64,000 nucleotides of DNA, taken from assembly GCF_000722695.1 (NCBI RefSeq), contig NZ_JPFU01000012.1:62001-126000 (forward strand). Direction: 5' to 3'. Positions 46,919-57,506 of the stretch are shown here, in pieces. Every line of letters starts with the position of its first letter. The first letter of the stretch is position 1. This stretch comes from Streptococcus mitis (GTDB taxonomy: Bacteria > Bacillota > Bacilli > Lactobacillales > Streptococcaceae). The notes under the pieces were generated by a model, which did no database searches, had not been told where the DNA came from, and saw only the letters and a list, made by a program, of their open reading frames with translations. The translations under genes and the position numbers were made by a program.

Positions 46919-47941
46919 TTATACTTCCCACTTAAACACGGTTTTAAAGGCTGTGTTTAAATCGGTCGCAAAGACACGGTGAATATCTTTAATTTCTCTT
47001 ACAGGTTCTTCTAGATAAAGGACATTTTTAAGACGATTGGCAAATTTCTTGACTTCCATCATTTGAATTGCATTTTCAAAATCAATGCGTCCAGAACGAG
47101 AGGACCCAACCAAGAGCAAGCCTTTTTCTAAGGCATCACGTGTATTGAGATTGACTTTATATTCGCTAACGCCCATCATGAGAATCGTTCCTTGAGGACG
47201 AATGTAGCGAATCAAGTCATTAATGGCTGGTCCAGTACCATCACCACCACAACACTCAAAAGCATGGTCAAAGGCCAAATCTTCTGGAATATTATCAGTG
47301 ATATAGCATTCTTTGGCAAATGAAAAGAGTTCCAACTTTTCCCAATGACGACCAATAACCACAATCTCTGCTTCTGGCAAAGTATAGTTGATAATATTGG
47401 CAACCACAAATGCTAAACTGCCATCTCCGATAACAGCGATTCGGTCCCGCTTGCTATGAGCAAGGGTCAATAGACGATTCATAGCGTGCATACCGACACT
47501 GACGAACTCTGTAATCGCTGCAACCGTATCTTCGATAGCATCGTAAGCCACCACACGGTCTTTAGGGAGAGAAACAAACTCTCTCATAAAGCCATCAAAT
47601 CCACTAGACAAGAAATGAGTCCCTGTCATGTAGTTCTCATAAAATTCTTCATCACTCTGCATAGGTGGCTGATTAGGAATCATGACAACTTTTTGCCCAA
47701 CCTCATAAGTTCCTGTCGGATCAGAAATAACGGTTCCACATGATTCGTGAATCATTGCCATTGGAAGTTTTTTATTCAAAATCTTTGGATCACGTTTTCC
47801 TTGGTAGTAACGTTGATCCGCATGACAGACAGCCATGTAGTTGGGGCGGATGAGGATATGATTCTCTTGGTCAATATCCTCTTCCTGGTATTTGACGTTG
47901 ATAAACTTGGGCTTAGTCAGTTGATAAATTTGATTAATCAT
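46919..47941 (-). CDS. tarJ: TarJ, ribulose-5-phosphate reductase (alcohol dehydrogenase type)
   Basis: 340 residues from the ATG at 47941, four bases after tarI; a TTG six codons earlier is unlikely. Zinc MDR family: ILIRPNYMAVCHADQRYYQG holds the catalytic Cys, MIHESCGTVI the second site, and IAVIGDGSLAFVVANII the NADPH fold. It reduces ribulose-5-phosphate to ribitol-5-phosphate for the ribitol of teichoic acid. Confidence 0.95.
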   Translation of the reverse strand: MINQIYQLTKPKFINVKYQEEDIDQENHILIRPNYMAVCHADQRYYQGKRDPKILNKKLPMAMIHESCGTVISDPTGTYEVGQKVVMIPNQPPMQSDEEFYENYMTGTHFLSSGFDGFMREFVSLPKDRVVAYDAIEDTVAAITEFVSVGMHAMNRLLTLAHSKRDRIAVIGDGSLAFVVANIINYTLPEAEIVVIGRHWEKLELFSFAKECYITDNIPEDLAFDHAFECCGGDGTGPAINDLIRYIRPQGTILMMGVSEYKVNLNTRDALEKGLLLVGSSRSGRIDFENAIQMMEVKKFANRLKNVLYLEEPVREIKDIHRVFATDLNTAFKTVFKWEV

Positions 47942-47945
47942 ATCA

Positions 47946-48653
47946 CTAGTCTTTCTCAATCATACTTTTTGCAATCTTCAAATCTGTCACTGTTGTTATT
48001 TTTAGATTTGAGTATTCCCCCTTAGCCAAGGCCACATCTTTTCCTTTGATTACAAAGATTTTACATGCATCTGTTAAGATTTCCTTCTCTTCAGCAGAGA
48101 GAGAACCATAAAGGTCCATGAAGTCCTTGCAACGGAATGTTTGAGGTGTTTGTCCTTGATAGAGGTGAGCACGATTTGGAATATCTGTAATAAATTGACC
48201 ATTAGTGCTTTCAACGATGGTATCAACAGCTTCTACCACTGTGTCCACTGCGTCATGATTTTGAGCAAGTTGGATATTGTCCTGAATCATGCGAAGCGTA
48301 ATAAATGGACGAACAGAATCGTGGGTAACAACGATATCCTCTGGAGTAAGCGGACGATAAGCATCGATGGCTTCAATGATTTTCTCAATACTCGTATTAC
48401 GGTCAGCACCACCCTTTGTAATGATGATACGATCCTTATGAAGAGGTAGATATTTATCTACAAGATCCTCTGCATGGGAAACCCAGTCTCCATGAACCCC
48501 AACTACAATTTTTTCAATACTTGGTTCCAAAACAAATTTTTCAATTGTATGAATCAAAATAGGTCGATCACCTAACTCTAAAAATTGTTTTGGCAAGTTA
48601 CTGATCCCCATGCGTGTGCCAGTTCCACCGGCAAGAATTCCTGCATAAATCAT
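47946..48653 (-). CDS. tarI: TarI, ribitol-5-phosphate cytidylyltransferase
   Basis: 235 residues of the IspD family. GILAGGTGTRMGISNLPKQF is the CTP loop, then VVGVHGDWV, TKGGADRNTSIEK and VTHDSVRPFI (catalytic Asp/Arg). It makes CDP-ribitol, with TarJ supplying the substrate. The gene order tarI-tarJ-licA-licB-licC matches a single transcript. It could be mistaken for IspD, but adjacency to tarJ decides. Confidence 0.95.
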   Translation of the reverse strand: MIYAGILAGGTGTRMGISNLPKQFLELGDRPILIHTIEKFVLEPSIEKIVVGVHGDWVSHAEDLVDKYLPLHKDRIIITKGGADRNTSIEKIIEAIDAYRPLTPEDIVVTHDSVRPFITLRMIQDNIQLAQNHDAVDTVVEAVDTIVESTNGQFITDIPNRAHLYQGQTPQTFRCKDFMDLYGSLSAEEKEILTDACKIFVIKGKDVALAKGEYSNLKITTVTDLKIAKSMIEKD

Positions 48654-48693
48654 CTATTTTCTCCTTTGTCTTACTAAAAAACTTATTCTCTCT

Positions 48694-48699
48694 ATTATA
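48694..48699 (-). promoter_or_regulatory. Proximal lic promoter (-10)
   Basis: Minus strand TGGTATAAT, an extended -10, about 40 bases upstream of tarI. No good -35. Confidence 0.6.
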
Positions 48700-48874
48700 C
48701 CACAATCTAGTTCTATCATGAAAGAAATACTGATCCTCCCCTTCTAGAATAGGAGAATTATACAGTTCTATTATTCACAGAAACTAGTCCATTTCCAGTA
48801 GTGACTAGGAATTCTGTAGTCATTACTAATAAATAGCTGTGAAATTTTAGAGTCCTTTAGAATAATATAATTTA

Positions 48875-48891
48875 CTTAAAGAAAACTTAAA
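48875..48891 (-). promoter_or_regulatory. CiaR binding site in the distal lic promoter
   Basis: Minus strand TTTAAGTTTTCTTTAAG is the exact direct repeat TTTAAG-N5-TTTAAG bound by the response regulator CiaR. A TATATT-like -10 follows about ten bases later. This places the lic/tar operon in the CiaRH stress regulon, as established in pneumococcus. Confidence 0.85.
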
Positions 48892-48958
48892 ATTAAGATT
48901 TGAGGCTTCAAAGTGATTACTTACTTTACTGCCCTTCATTTCTTATTAGCTGACTTTA

Positions 48959-48967
48959 TGATATAAT
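48959..48967 (+). promoter_or_regulatory. tacF-licD promoter (extended -10)
   Basis: TGATATAAT just upstream of the tacF ribosome site (CGAGG); the -35 is poor. It is divergent from the lic promoters in the 333-bp spacer. Confidence 0.6.
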
Positions 48968-48986
48968 GAAAAACGAGGTAAATTGA

Positions 48987-50474
48987 ATGAAAAGTATAAA
49001 ATTAAATGCTCTATCTTACATGGGAATTCGTGTCTTAAATATTATTTTTCCCATTCTAACAGGAACTTATGTCGCCCGTGTCTTAGACCGTACTGACTAT
49101 GGTTACTTCAACTCAGTTGACACTATTTTGTCATTTTTCTTGCCCTTTGCAACTTATGGTGTCTATAACTATGGTTTAAGGGCTATCAGTAATGTCAAAG
49201 ATAACAAAAAAGATCTGAATAGAACCTTTTCTAGTCTTTTTTATTTGTGTATCGCTTGTACAATTTTGACCACTGCTATCTATATTCTTGCCTATCCTTT
49301 CTTCTTTACTGATAATCCAATTATCAAAAAAGTCTACCTTGTTATGGGGATTCAACTCATTGCTCAGATTTTTTCAATCGAATGGGTCAATGAAGCTCTG
49401 GAAAATTATAGTTTTCTCTTTTACAAAACTGCCTTCATCCGTATCCTGATGCTGGTCTCTATTTTCCTGTTTGTCAAAAATGAACACGATATTGTTGTCT
49501 ACACACTTGTGATGAGTTTATCGACACTGATTAACTACCTGATTAGTTATTTTTGGATTAAAAGAGACATTAAGCTTGTTAAGATTCACATAAGTGATTT
49601 TAAACCGCTCTTTCTCCCTCTAACAGCCATGTTGGTCTTTGCCAATGCCAATATGCTCTTCACTTTTTTGGATCGTCTCTTCCTCGTTAAAACAGGGATT
49701 GATGTCAACGTTAGTTACTATACTATGGCTCAACGAATTGTGACCGTTATAGCTGGTGTTGTAACTGGTGCAATTGGAGTGAGTGTACCCCGTCTCAGTT
49801 ACTATTTGGGTAAAGGAGACAAAGAAGCCTATGTTTCTCTGGTTAACAGAGGTAGTCGAATCTTTAACTTCTTTATCATTCCTTTAAGTTTTGGACTCAT
49901 GGTTTTAGGACCAAATGCCATCCTACTTTACGGGAGTGAAAAATATATCGGAGGTGGCATCTTGACCTCTCTCTTCGCTTTTCGGACGGTTATACTGGCC
50001 TTAGATACCATTCTTGGTTCCCAAATTCTCTTTACAAATGGCTATGAAAAACGTATCACAGTCTATACGGTCTTCGCTGGATTACTCAATTTGGGCTTAA
50101 ATAGTCTCCTCTTTTTCAACAATATCGTGGCTCCTGAATACTACTTACTGACAACTATGTTATCAGAGGCCTCTCTACTTGTTTTCTATATCATTTTCAT
50201 CCATAGAAAACAGCTTATCCACTTGGGACATATCTTTAGCTATACTGTTCGATACTCGCTCTTTTCACTTTCCTTTGTAGGAATTTATTTCCTGATTAAT
50301 TTCTTGTATCCCGTGGATATGGTCATTAATTTGCCATTTTTGATTAATACTGGTTTGATTGTCTTGCTATCAGCCATCTCTTATATTGGTCTACTTGTCT
50401 TCACAAAAGATAGCATTTTCTATGAATTTTTAAACCATGTCCTAGCCTTAAAAAATAAATTCAAAAGATCATAG
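48987..50474 (+). CDS. tacF: TacF, teichoic acid flippase
   Basis: 495 residues with about 14 membrane helices, MOP/polysaccharide-flippase family. The N-terminus reads LNALSYMGIRVLNIIFPILT and GTYVARVLDRTDYGYFNSVD. It flips undecaprenyl-linked teichoic acid repeats that carry phosphocholine. Its selectivity underlies choline dependence: substitutions in TacF allow choline-free growth in pneumococcus. It is followed 9 bp later by licD1. Confidence 0.93.
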   Translation: MKSIKLNALSYMGIRVLNIIFPILTGTYVARVLDRTDYGYFNSVDTILSFFLPFATYGVYNYGLRAISNVKDNKKDLNRTFSSLFYLCIACTILTTAIYILAYPFFFTDNPIIKKVYLVMGIQLIAQIFSIEWVNEALENYSFLFYKTAFIRILMLVSIFLFVKNEHDIVVYTLVMSLSTLINYLISYFWIKRDIKLVKIHISDFKPLFLPLTAMLVFANANMLFTFLDRLFLVKTGIDVNVSYYTMAQRIVTVIAGVVTGAIGVSVPRLSYYLGKGDKEAYVSLVNRGSRIFNFFIIPLSFGLMVLGPNAILLYGSEKYIGGGILTSLFAFRTVILALDTILGSQILFTNGYEKRITVYTVFAGLLNLGLNSLLFFNNIVAPEYYLLTTMLSEASLLVFYIIFIHRKQLIHLGHIFSYTVRYSLFSLSFVGIYFLINFLYPVDMVINLPFLINTGLIVLLSAISYIGLLVFTKDSIFYEFLNHVLALKNKFKRS

Positions 50475-50483
50475 GAGTTTAGA

Positions 50484-51287
50484 ATGAAACAACTAACCAT
50501 TGAAGATGCCAAACAAATTGAATTAGAAATTTTGGATTATATTGATACTCTCTGTAAAAAGCACAATATCAACTATATTATTAACTACGGGACTCTGATC
50601 GGGGCAGTTCGACATCAGGGCTTTATCCCTTGGGACGACGATATTGATCTGTCCATGTCTCGAGAAGACTATCAACGATTTATTAACATTTTTCAAAAGG
50701 AAAAAAGCAAGTATAAGCTCCTAGCCTTAGAAACTGATAGGAACTACTTTAATAACTTTATCAAAATAATCGACAGTACGACTAAAATCATTGATACTCG
50801 AAATACAAAAACCTATGATTCTGGTGTCTTTATCGATATTTTCCCCATGGATCGCTTTGATGATCCTAAGGTCATTGATACTTGTTATAAACTGGAAAGC
50901 TTCAAACTTCTATCTTTCAGTAAACATAAAAATATTGTCTATAAAGATAACCTTTTAAAAGATTGGATACGAACAGCCTTTTGGTTGCTCCTTCGACCGG
51001 TTTCTCCTCGTTATTTCGCACATAAAATCGAGAAAGAAATTCAAAAATATAGTCGTGAGAATGGGCAGTATATGGCTTTTATCCCTTCTAAATTTAAGGA
51101 AAAGGAAGTCTTCCCAAGTGGTACCTTCGATAAAACAATCGATTTAGCCTTTGAAAATTTAAGCCTTCCAGCACCTGAAAAATTTGATACTATTTTGACT
51201 CAATTTTATGGGGATTATATGACCTTGCCACCTGAAGAAAAACGCTTCTACAGTCATGAATTTCATGCCTACAAATTGGAGGATTAG
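50484..51287 (+). CDS. licD1: LicD1 phosphocholine transferase
   Basis: 267 residues of the LicD/fukutin-type nucleotidyltransferase family. INYGTLIGAVRHQGFIPWDD and DDIDLSMSREDY form the catalytic pocket (paired Asp), then DIFPMDRFDD. It moves phosphocholine from CDP-choline to GalNAc in the teichoic acid repeat. Paralogous to the next gene and probably acting on the other GalNAc position. Confidence 0.94.
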   Translation: MKQLTIEDAKQIELEILDYIDTLCKKHNINYIINYGTLIGAVRHQGFIPWDDDIDLSMSREDYQRFINIFQKEKSKYKLLALETDRNYFNNFIKIIDSTTKIIDTRNTKTYDSGVFIDIFPMDRFDDPKVIDTCYKLESFKLLSFSKHKNIVYKDNLLKDWIRTAFWLLLRPVSPRYFAHKIEKEIQKYSRENGQYMAFIPSKFKEKEVFPSGTFDKTIDLAFENLSLPAPEKFDTILTQFYGDYMTLPPEEKRFYSHEFHAYKLED

Positions 51288-51288
51288 G

Positions 51289-52098
51289 ATGCAATATTTA
51301 GAAAAAGAAGAAATTAAAGAAATCCAACTAGCTCTGCTAGATTATATTGATGAGACTTGTAAGAAACATAATATTCCTTATTTTCTCAGTTATGGAACCA
51401 TGCTTGGAGCTATCCGCCACAAAGGTATGATTCCCTGGGATGATGATATTGATATTTCTCTCTATCGTGAGGATTATGAACGTTTACTGGATATTATAGA
51501 GAAAGAAAATCACCCTCGCTACAAAGTTCTTTCCTACGACACCTCTTCTTGGTACTTCCATAATTTTGCATCGATTTTAGATACTTCTACCGTTATCGAA
51601 GACCATGTTAAGTACAAGCGTCATGACACCAGTCTCTTTATCGATGTCTTCCCAATTGATCGCTTTACAGATTTGAGCATTGTCGACAAGAGCTATAAGT
51701 ATGTGGCTCTTCGTCAACTAGCTTATATTAAAAAATCACGAGCAGTTCACGGTGATAGCAAATTAAAAGATTTTCTAAGATTATGTAGCTGGTACGCTCT
51801 CCGATTTGTCAATCCTCGTTATTTTTACAAGAAAATTGATCATCTAGTCAAAAATGCTGCAACCAACACTCCTCAATATGAAGGAGGAATTGGAATCGGT
51901 AAGGAAGGAATGAAAGAAGTCTTTCCAATTGATACCTTTAAAGAACTGATTTTAACAGAGTTTGAAGGCCGTATGTTGCCAGTACCTAAAAAGTATGACA
52001 AATTTTTAACCCAGATGTATGGAGATTATATGACACCACCATCAAAAGAAATGCAAGAGTGGTATAGTCACAGTATTAAAGCTTATCGTAAAAGCTGA
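51289..52098 (+). CDS. licD2: LicD2 phosphocholine transferase
   Basis: 269 residues from the ATG at 51289, one base after the licD1 stop, with GGAGG nine bases upstream. An in-frame upstream ATG inside licD1 is less likely. Motifs YFLSYGTMLGAIRHKGMIPW, DDDIDISLYREDY and DVFPIDRFTD parallel LicD1. The C-terminal YGDYMTPPSKEMQEWYSHSI is also shared. Terminal gene of the tacF operon. Confidence 0.94.
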   Translation: MQYLEKEEIKEIQLALLDYIDETCKKHNIPYFLSYGTMLGAIRHKGMIPWDDDIDISLYREDYERLLDIIEKENHPRYKVLSYDTSSWYFHNFASILDTSTVIEDHVKYKRHDTSLFIDVFPIDRFTDLSIVDKSYKYVALRQLAYIKKSRAVHGDSKLKDFLRLCSWYALRFVNPRYFYKKIDHLVKNAATNTPQYEGGIGIGKEGMKEVFPIDTFKELILTEFEGRMLPVPKKYDKFLTQMYGDYMTPPSKEMQEWYSHSIKAYRKS

Positions 52099-52124
52099 TT
52101 GAGGGTTACCATATAAACTACAAA

Positions 52125-52255
52125 GAGGCTGGGAAAAAGTCTTTAAAATCAAAAAAACGCATAATATCAGGCATTGAAAAACTTGATACTATGCGTTTTA
52201 TTGTGGAAAAATTTACTTCATTTATTACTGAAATTGAGTTTTTCCCAATCTCTTT
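52125..52255. repeat. Intergenic hairpin repeat, copy A
   Basis: Starts GAGGCTGGGAAAAAGTC and ends TTTTTCCCAATCTCT (inverted ends), with an inner hairpin ACGCATAATATCAGG / CTTGATACTATGCGT. The same unit occurs in reverse at 63514-63697. It may also terminate licD2 transcripts. I do not name it as a known RUP or SPRITE because I cannot verify the match. Confidence 0.8.
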
Positions 52256-52340
52256 TTAATACTTCATTTCATAAACCAACCACTACTACTTTCTCTTTAT
52301 CAAGCTTCAAGCTAATACTTAAGACCTAATTTAAACAAGT

Positions 52341-53663
52341 TTAAAAAATATCGAAAAGAAGCTTGATATTAAGAATGGTTAAGACAATTGCAACTGCGTA
52401 ACCTAGGATTGTGTTCCACTTGGCATTTGTAAATTCTCCCATTAGTGACTTCTTAGAGGTCAAATAGATTAAAGGAAAGATTGAAAACGGAAGAGCGATT
52501 GACAGAAAGACCTGTGAATAAACCAATAACTAATCCAAGGTTTTTTCTTGATGTCCAAACAAGACGGCGACTATAATCACAGGGAGCAAGGCAAAAATAC
52601 GTGTACCGATACGGATAAGCCACTGAGGTAATCTTAGATGTAAGAAGCCTTCCATGACAATCTGTCCTGTCAAGGTGCCTGTAATGGTCGAATTTTGACC
52701 ACTTGCTAAGAGAGCCAGAGCAAACAAAGTTGAGCTGGCTATTGCTCCTGCTATTGTCGAATCCTGTAAAGCATTGTACATTTGAGAGAATGCCGAAATT
52801 TCAGATGCATGACCAAAAAAGAGCGAAGCACCTAAAATGAGTAACAAGGAATTGACAATAAAGGCTAAGGACAACTGAAGATTAGAATCCCAGGTCATAA
52901 AGCACACTGCTTTTCGGACGTCCTTCTTATCTTTATGATTGATTTTTCTTGTTTGTGATAAGGATTAATGAAGATAGAGATTATGAGGCATGACTGTCGC
53001 TCCTACAATCCCTAAAGCCAAGGTCAATTGACTCTCATGTCCCGGAAGAGGACTTTCAAATAAAGTCGAAGTCGGTAAATAACCACTAAAGATTCCCTGA
53101 ATACTTGGACTGGATAAAACTACCAGATAGGAAAAAATGCCTAATATGGTTAAGATAAGGGTCGTAACAATAGCTTCAATCTTCTTGAAGCCAAATTTCA
53201 TCAACAAAAGTAAAAGAAATACATCTAAAACGGTTAGGAGGATAGCAACCATAATCGGTATTTTAAACAAAAGATTTAAGGCAATCGCTGAACCTAAAAC
53301 TTCAGCCAGGTCTGTCGCCATTAAAGCTAATTCTAAAATCACCCACAGACTATAGCGAAGCCACTTGGGAGCATGATGAGCTGTTGCCTGCGCTAGATCC
53401 ATCCTAGTCACTACCGAGCTTTCCAGCCATTTGTTGTAACTGCATGGCAATAATAGATGAAATCAAAATAACAAATAAGAGACTATATTTGTAAGAAGCA
53501 CCACCAACCACACTGGTAATCCAGTTCCCAGGATCCATATAACCAACTGACACAAAAGCTCCAGGCCCCAAAAATACTTTTAGATTGTGCCAAAATGATT
53601 ATTATTCGGAGTTTCAATAGATTGGTTGATCTCAGAAAGAGAGACCTTTTTGTAAGAAGACAT
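52341..53663 (-). pseudogene. mntH: mntH-type Nramp Mn2+ transporter, four lesions
   Basis: The Nramp signature is clear in pieces: [21 protein letters not shown] then [44 protein letters not shown] and [19 protein letters not shown]. Translation is broken at about 53592 (one base lost in an A/T run, shifting after NNNHF), at about 53412 (two bases lost after MAGKLG), at 52965-52967 (in-frame TAA after NLYLH) and at 52530-52532 (in-frame TAG near the end). The family imports manganese with protons. No single transport-competent product is possible. Confidence 0.9.
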
Positions 53664-53828
53664 CGGAATATTCACTTTCTAATCTTGTCTTTACCTATTT
53701 TATTAATGGAGTCTTTGAAAGAAATGTTGAAAATAGTTTCCTATTTCCAATTTAGTCTTATTGCATCACATTTTGGAATGATTCTTCAGGAAAGCATGAT
53801 AGTTGAAACAAGCAACAGCAGTATTGCA

Positions 53829-53856
53829 AAAGCCAGCGTCAGAAAACACTGGCTTT
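53829..53856 (-). terminator. carB terminator
   Basis: AAAGCCAG / CTGGCTTT stem with extended inner pairing; on the minus strand it is followed by TTTTGC. It lies 26 bases after the carB stop. Confidence 0.75.
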
Positions 53857-53881
53857 AAAAATGTGAAAAAATTTTTCTCAA

Positions 53882-56800
53882 CTAAATCGCTTCTGTGACA
53901 AAACTACGGCTTTCCAATACTTTGAGCATGGCGTTAGCTGTATCTAGGGCTGTGAAGAGAGGCACTCCGTGTTCAATAGCTGAACGGCGAATCTGCTCAC
54001 CATCTTCGTCTGCAGTTCGTTTGGTTCCAACTGTATTAATGATAGCTTGAATTCTTCCTTTGCGAACAAAACTTGGAATATCCTTATCGTCATCACCAAT
54101 CTTACCAACAGGTTGAGCTTGTAATCCATGACTGGCAAAGAAGCCTGCTGTCCCTTCTGTCGCGAGGATTCCATAGCCAATATTTTGGAAACGACGAGCC
54201 AAGTCCAAGGCTTCTTCTTTGGCATCATCAGCGATGGTAAATACAACGTTACCAAAAGTTGGTAAGTGTAAGTAAGAAGCTTCAAAGGCTTTATAGAGAG
54301 CTTTTTCCAAAGTCGTATCAGAACCCATAACTTCACCTGTTGACTTCATTTCAGGACCAAGCAAGCTGTCTACCTTAGCTAGTTTGGTAAAGGAGAAGAC
54401 AGGTGCCTTGATATGAACGCGAGTACTTTCAGGGTAAAGTCCATCTTGGTAGCCCAGTTCTTCAAGTTTTTGACCAAGAATGAGCTTGGTTGCTACTTGA
54501 GCCATAGGGATATTGGTCACTTTAGAAAGAAATGGAACCGTACGGCTGGCACGTGGATTGACCTCAATAACGTAGACTTTTTCATTCTTGATAACAAACT
54601 GGATGTTCATCATTCCAAGACAGTTAAGGCCGATTGCTAGGCGTTTAGTATAGTCTGCGATGGTTTCCTGAACCTTTTGCGACAAGGTTTGTGGTGGGTA
54701 AACGGCCATTGAATCACCTGAGTGGACACCAGCTCGTTCGATATGCTCCATGATACCAGGAATAAGGACATTTTCCCCATCTGAAATGGCATCAACTTCA
54801 CATTCTTGCCCAACGATGTAAGAGTCAACAAGAACTGGGTGGTCTGGACTAGCCTTAACAGCTGTACGCATGTAAGAACGAAGGTCTTCCTCGTTTTCTA
54901 CGATTTCCATGGCGCGTCCACCCAAAACATAAGATGGGCGGACAAGAACTGGGAAGCCAATCTTGCGAGCTGCAAGAACTGCTTCTTCTTCATTGGTAGC
55001 CGTTTGTCCTGGTGGCTGTGGAATGTCCAAGTCTTTTAGAGCTTGCTCAAAGAGGTCACGGTCTTCGGCACGGTCTAGGTCAGCGACCTGTGTACCAAGG
55101 ATGGTCACACCTGCTTTTGCCAATGGCTCCGCAAGGTTGATAGCTGTTTGACCACCAAACTGAACGATAACCCCTTTTGGTTGTTCCAAGTCAATGACAT
55201 TCATAACATCTTCGAGTGTCAATGGCTCAAAGTAAAGCTTATCTGATACAGAGAAGTCTGTTGAAACGGTCTCTGGGTTTGAGTTCATGATAATAGCCTC
55301 ATAACCAGCAGCTTGAATAGCCTTAACCGAGTGAACAGTTGCGTAGTCAAACTCGACCCCTTGACCGATACGGATTGGACCAGAACCTAGAACAAGTACA
55401 GATTCTTTATCAGACTTGATAGACTCATTTTCCCAACCATAAGTTGAATAGAAGTATGGTGTTTCAGAGTCAAACTCTGCCGCACAGGTATCGACCATCT
55501 TATAAACTGGAACAATCTTGTTTTCCAAGCGAAGTTGGCGAACTTGGTCTGCAGTCGTTTCCCAAAGTTCCGCAATCTTACGGTCTGAAAATCCATTTAG
55601 TTTAGCTGTTTTCAAAACGTCTATATCTTGTGGATGGGCACCTAATTCTTGCTCAATTTCAAAGATATGCAAGAGTTTATCCAGATAGAAGATATCAATC
55701 TTGGTCAATTCAGCAATCTCTTCAGGTGTATAACCACGACGAATAGCTTCTGATACATAGAAGAGACGATCGTCTTGGGCTTTCACAACCTTTTCAATCA
55801 AGGCATCATCAGAAACTGATGCAAGTTCAGGTATTTCATTGTGATGAACCCCAATTTCAAGGGAACGACAAGCCTTAAGGAGAGATTCCTCGATGTTACG
55901 ACCGATTGCCATGACTTCTCCAGTCGCCTTCATCTGGGTACCAAGACGGCGTTCACCCTTTTCAAACTTGTCAAATGGGAAACGTGGAATCTTGGCAACC
56001 ACATAGTCAAGGGCTGGTTCAAACATGGCATAGGTTGAACCTGTAACTGGGTTAATAACCTCATCCAAGGTCAAACCTACTGCAATCTTAGCAGCCAACT
56101 TAGCAATTGGGTAACCTGTCGCCTTAGAGGCAAGGGCTGACGAACGCGACACACGAGGGTTTACTTCGATGACATAATACTTGAAACTGTGTGGGTCAAG
56201 GGCTAGCTGAACATTACATCCACCTTCAATCTTGAGGGCGCGAATAATGCTCAAGCTCGCGTCACGTAGCATTTGGTTTTCATAGTCTGACATGGTTTGG
56301 GCAGGGGCAAATACAATGGAATCCCCTGTGTGAATCCCAACTGGGTCAAAGTTTTCCATGTTACAAACAACCAAAGCATTGTCAGCTGAGTCACGCATCA
56401 CTTCGTATTCGATTTCCTTGAAACCAGCAATTGAACGCTCAATCAAACATTGGGTCACAGGTGACAATTTCAATCCATTTTCAGCGATTTCACGTAATTC
56501 TTCCTCATTGGCACACATACCACCACCAGTACCACCTAGGGTAAAGGCTGGACGAACGATGACTGGGTAGCCGATTTTCGCTGCAAATGCAACTGCTTCT
56601 TCTACTGTGTTAACAATTTCAGATTCTGGAATGGGTTGTTCCAATTCTTCCATCAATTGTTTAAAGAGGTCACGGTCCTCGGCTTGGTCAATAGCAGATA
56701 ATTTAGTTCCCAGAAGTTCAACCCCAAGCTCATCGAGGATACCATTTTTAGACAATTCCATGGCCATATTAAGACCAGTTTGCCCACCGAGAGTAGGCAG

Positions 56801-57058
56801 CAAGGCATCTGGACGTTCCTTACGAAGAATACGTGTCACAAACTCAAGTGTAATTGGTTCAATATAAACCTTATCAGCAATTTCCTTGTCCGTCATGATG
56901 GTAGCAGGGTTTGAGTTAACCAAGACAACCTCATAACCTTCCTCTTTCAAAGACAAGCAGGCCTGGGTCCCAGCGTAGTCAAACTCAGCAGCCTGACCAA
57001 TAATAATCGGACCAGAACCAATCACCATAATTTTTTGAATATCAGTACGTTTAGGCAT
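53882..57058 (-). CDS. carB: Carbamoyl-phosphate synthase large chain
   Basis: 1058 residues with the expected internal duplication of two ATP-grasp halves. Each half contains the GSGP-I-IGQ loop ([20 protein letters not shown] and [20 protein letters not shown]), a [14 protein letters not shown] / [14 protein letters not shown] segment and a VIEVNPR-SR block. The C-terminal MGS-like regulatory domain (~930-1058) ends in [10 protein letters not shown]. It makes carbamoyl phosphate for pyrimidines and arginine. It is separated from carA by 448 bp. Confidence 0.98.
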   Translation of the reverse strand: MPKRTDIQKIMVIGSGPIIIGQAAEFDYAGTQACLSLKEEGYEVVLVNSNPATIMTDKEIADKVYIEPITLEFVTRILRKERPDALLPTLGGQTGLNMAMELSKNGILDELGVELLGTKLSAIDQAEDRDLFKQLMEELEQPIPESEIVNTVEEAVAFAAKIGYPVIVRPAFTLGGTGGGMCANEEELREIAENGLKLSPVTQCLIERSIAGFKEIEYEVMRDSADNALVVCNMENFDPVGIHTGDSIVFAPAQTMSDYENQMLRDASLSIIRALKIEGGCNVQLALDPHSFKYYVIEVNPRVSRSSALASKATGYPIAKLAAKIAVGLTLDEVINPVTGSTYAMFEPALDYVVAKIPRFPFDKFEKGERRLGTQMKATGEVMAIGRNIEESLLKACRSLEIGVHHNEIPELASVSDDALIEKVVKAQDDRLFYVSEAIRRGYTPEEIAELTKIDIFYLDKLLHIFEIEQELGAHPQDIDVLKTAKLNGFSDRKIAELWETTADQVRQLRLENKIVPVYKMVDTCAAEFDSETPYFYSTYGWENESIKSDKESVLVLGSGPIRIGQGVEFDYATVHSVKAIQAAGYEAIIMNSNPETVSTDFSVSDKLYFEPLTLEDVMNVIDLEQPKGVIVQFGGQTAINLAEPLAKAGVTILGTQVADLDRAEDRDLFEQALKDLDIPQPPGQTATNEEEAVLAARKIGFPVLVRPSYVLGGRAMEIVENEEDLRSYMRTAVKASPDHPVLVDSYIVGQECEVDAISDGENVLIPGIMEHIERAGVHSGDSMAVYPPQTLSQKVQETIADYTKRLAIGLNCLGMMNIQFVIKNEKVYVIEVNPRASRTVPFLSKVTNIPMAQVATKLILGQKLEELGYQDGLYPESTRVHIKAPVFSFTKLAKVDSLLGPEMKSTGEVMGSDTTLEKALYKAFEASYLHLPTFGNVVFTIADDAKEEALDLARRFQNIGYGILATEGTAGFFASHGLQAQPVGKIGDDDKDIPSFVRKGRIQAIINTVGTKRTADEDGEQIRRSAIEHGVPLFTALDTANAMLKVLESRSFVTEAI

Positions 57059-57506
57059 TTATAAGATATTAAGGGCATAAAGCGGACAAAGCTAAAATAG
57101 GAGTTATGACGCAGAACTATCAGTTCTAGGAATAACTATCTTTTTAGCACAGTCCGTAGCCCGTATTCAGTTCAGCAAATACGGACCCCCCTTCTCCTTT
57201 CTATTCGTCGCCTCACAGAGCGACATTAAATAAATTCTCCGACGATTTTTTAGCGAAACGATACTTTTCGGTAAAAAATCTAGTGCAGGGAGTTTTTAGT
57301 TCGCCTGATAGCGACTAAAAGAAACGACCTGCCTTTCTATTTGGCAACTCTCGGGTTGCCATTAAATAAGATACAAAGGACAAATAGAAAACGATTGAAT
57401 TTTAGGAAAACAAGGAAGGAATGACAATCCAAATTGGTTTCTCTAAATTCCGAGCTTTCCGTCCGTGTTCAGTTACATAAATTCTTCGACAAGCTTTTAC
57501 TCGTTA
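57059..57506 (-). promoter_or_regulatory. Structured carA-carB spacer: candidate carB leader
   Basis: 448 bp without a gene, read on the minus strand. A promoter-like pair comes first, then two hairpins in near-identical contexts (each followed by AATAGAAAGG and preceded by TTTAATG), GGCAACCCGAGAGTTGCC (57343-57360) and GTCGCTCTGTGAGGCGAC (57207-57224). Their stems differ but their loops keep a C-x-G-x-GAG core like PyrR boxes. Other stems: GATTTTTTA/TAAAAAATC (57244-57280) and GTCCGTA/TACGGAC (57152-57186). No GC-rich terminator with a T run is obvious. Confidence 0.55.
57399..57427 (-). promoter_or_regulatory. Promoter within the carA-carB spacer
   Basis: Minus strand TTGTCA (57422-57427), 17-bp spacing, TAAAAT (57399-57404). 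It would start a transcript with a ~330-base leader before carB. Confidence 0.65.

Noticed and set aside
53595..53858. Plus-strand 87-residue ORF at the mntH 5' end
   Set aside because: It is antisense to the mntH start and runs into the carB terminator; no ribosome site and no family resemblance.
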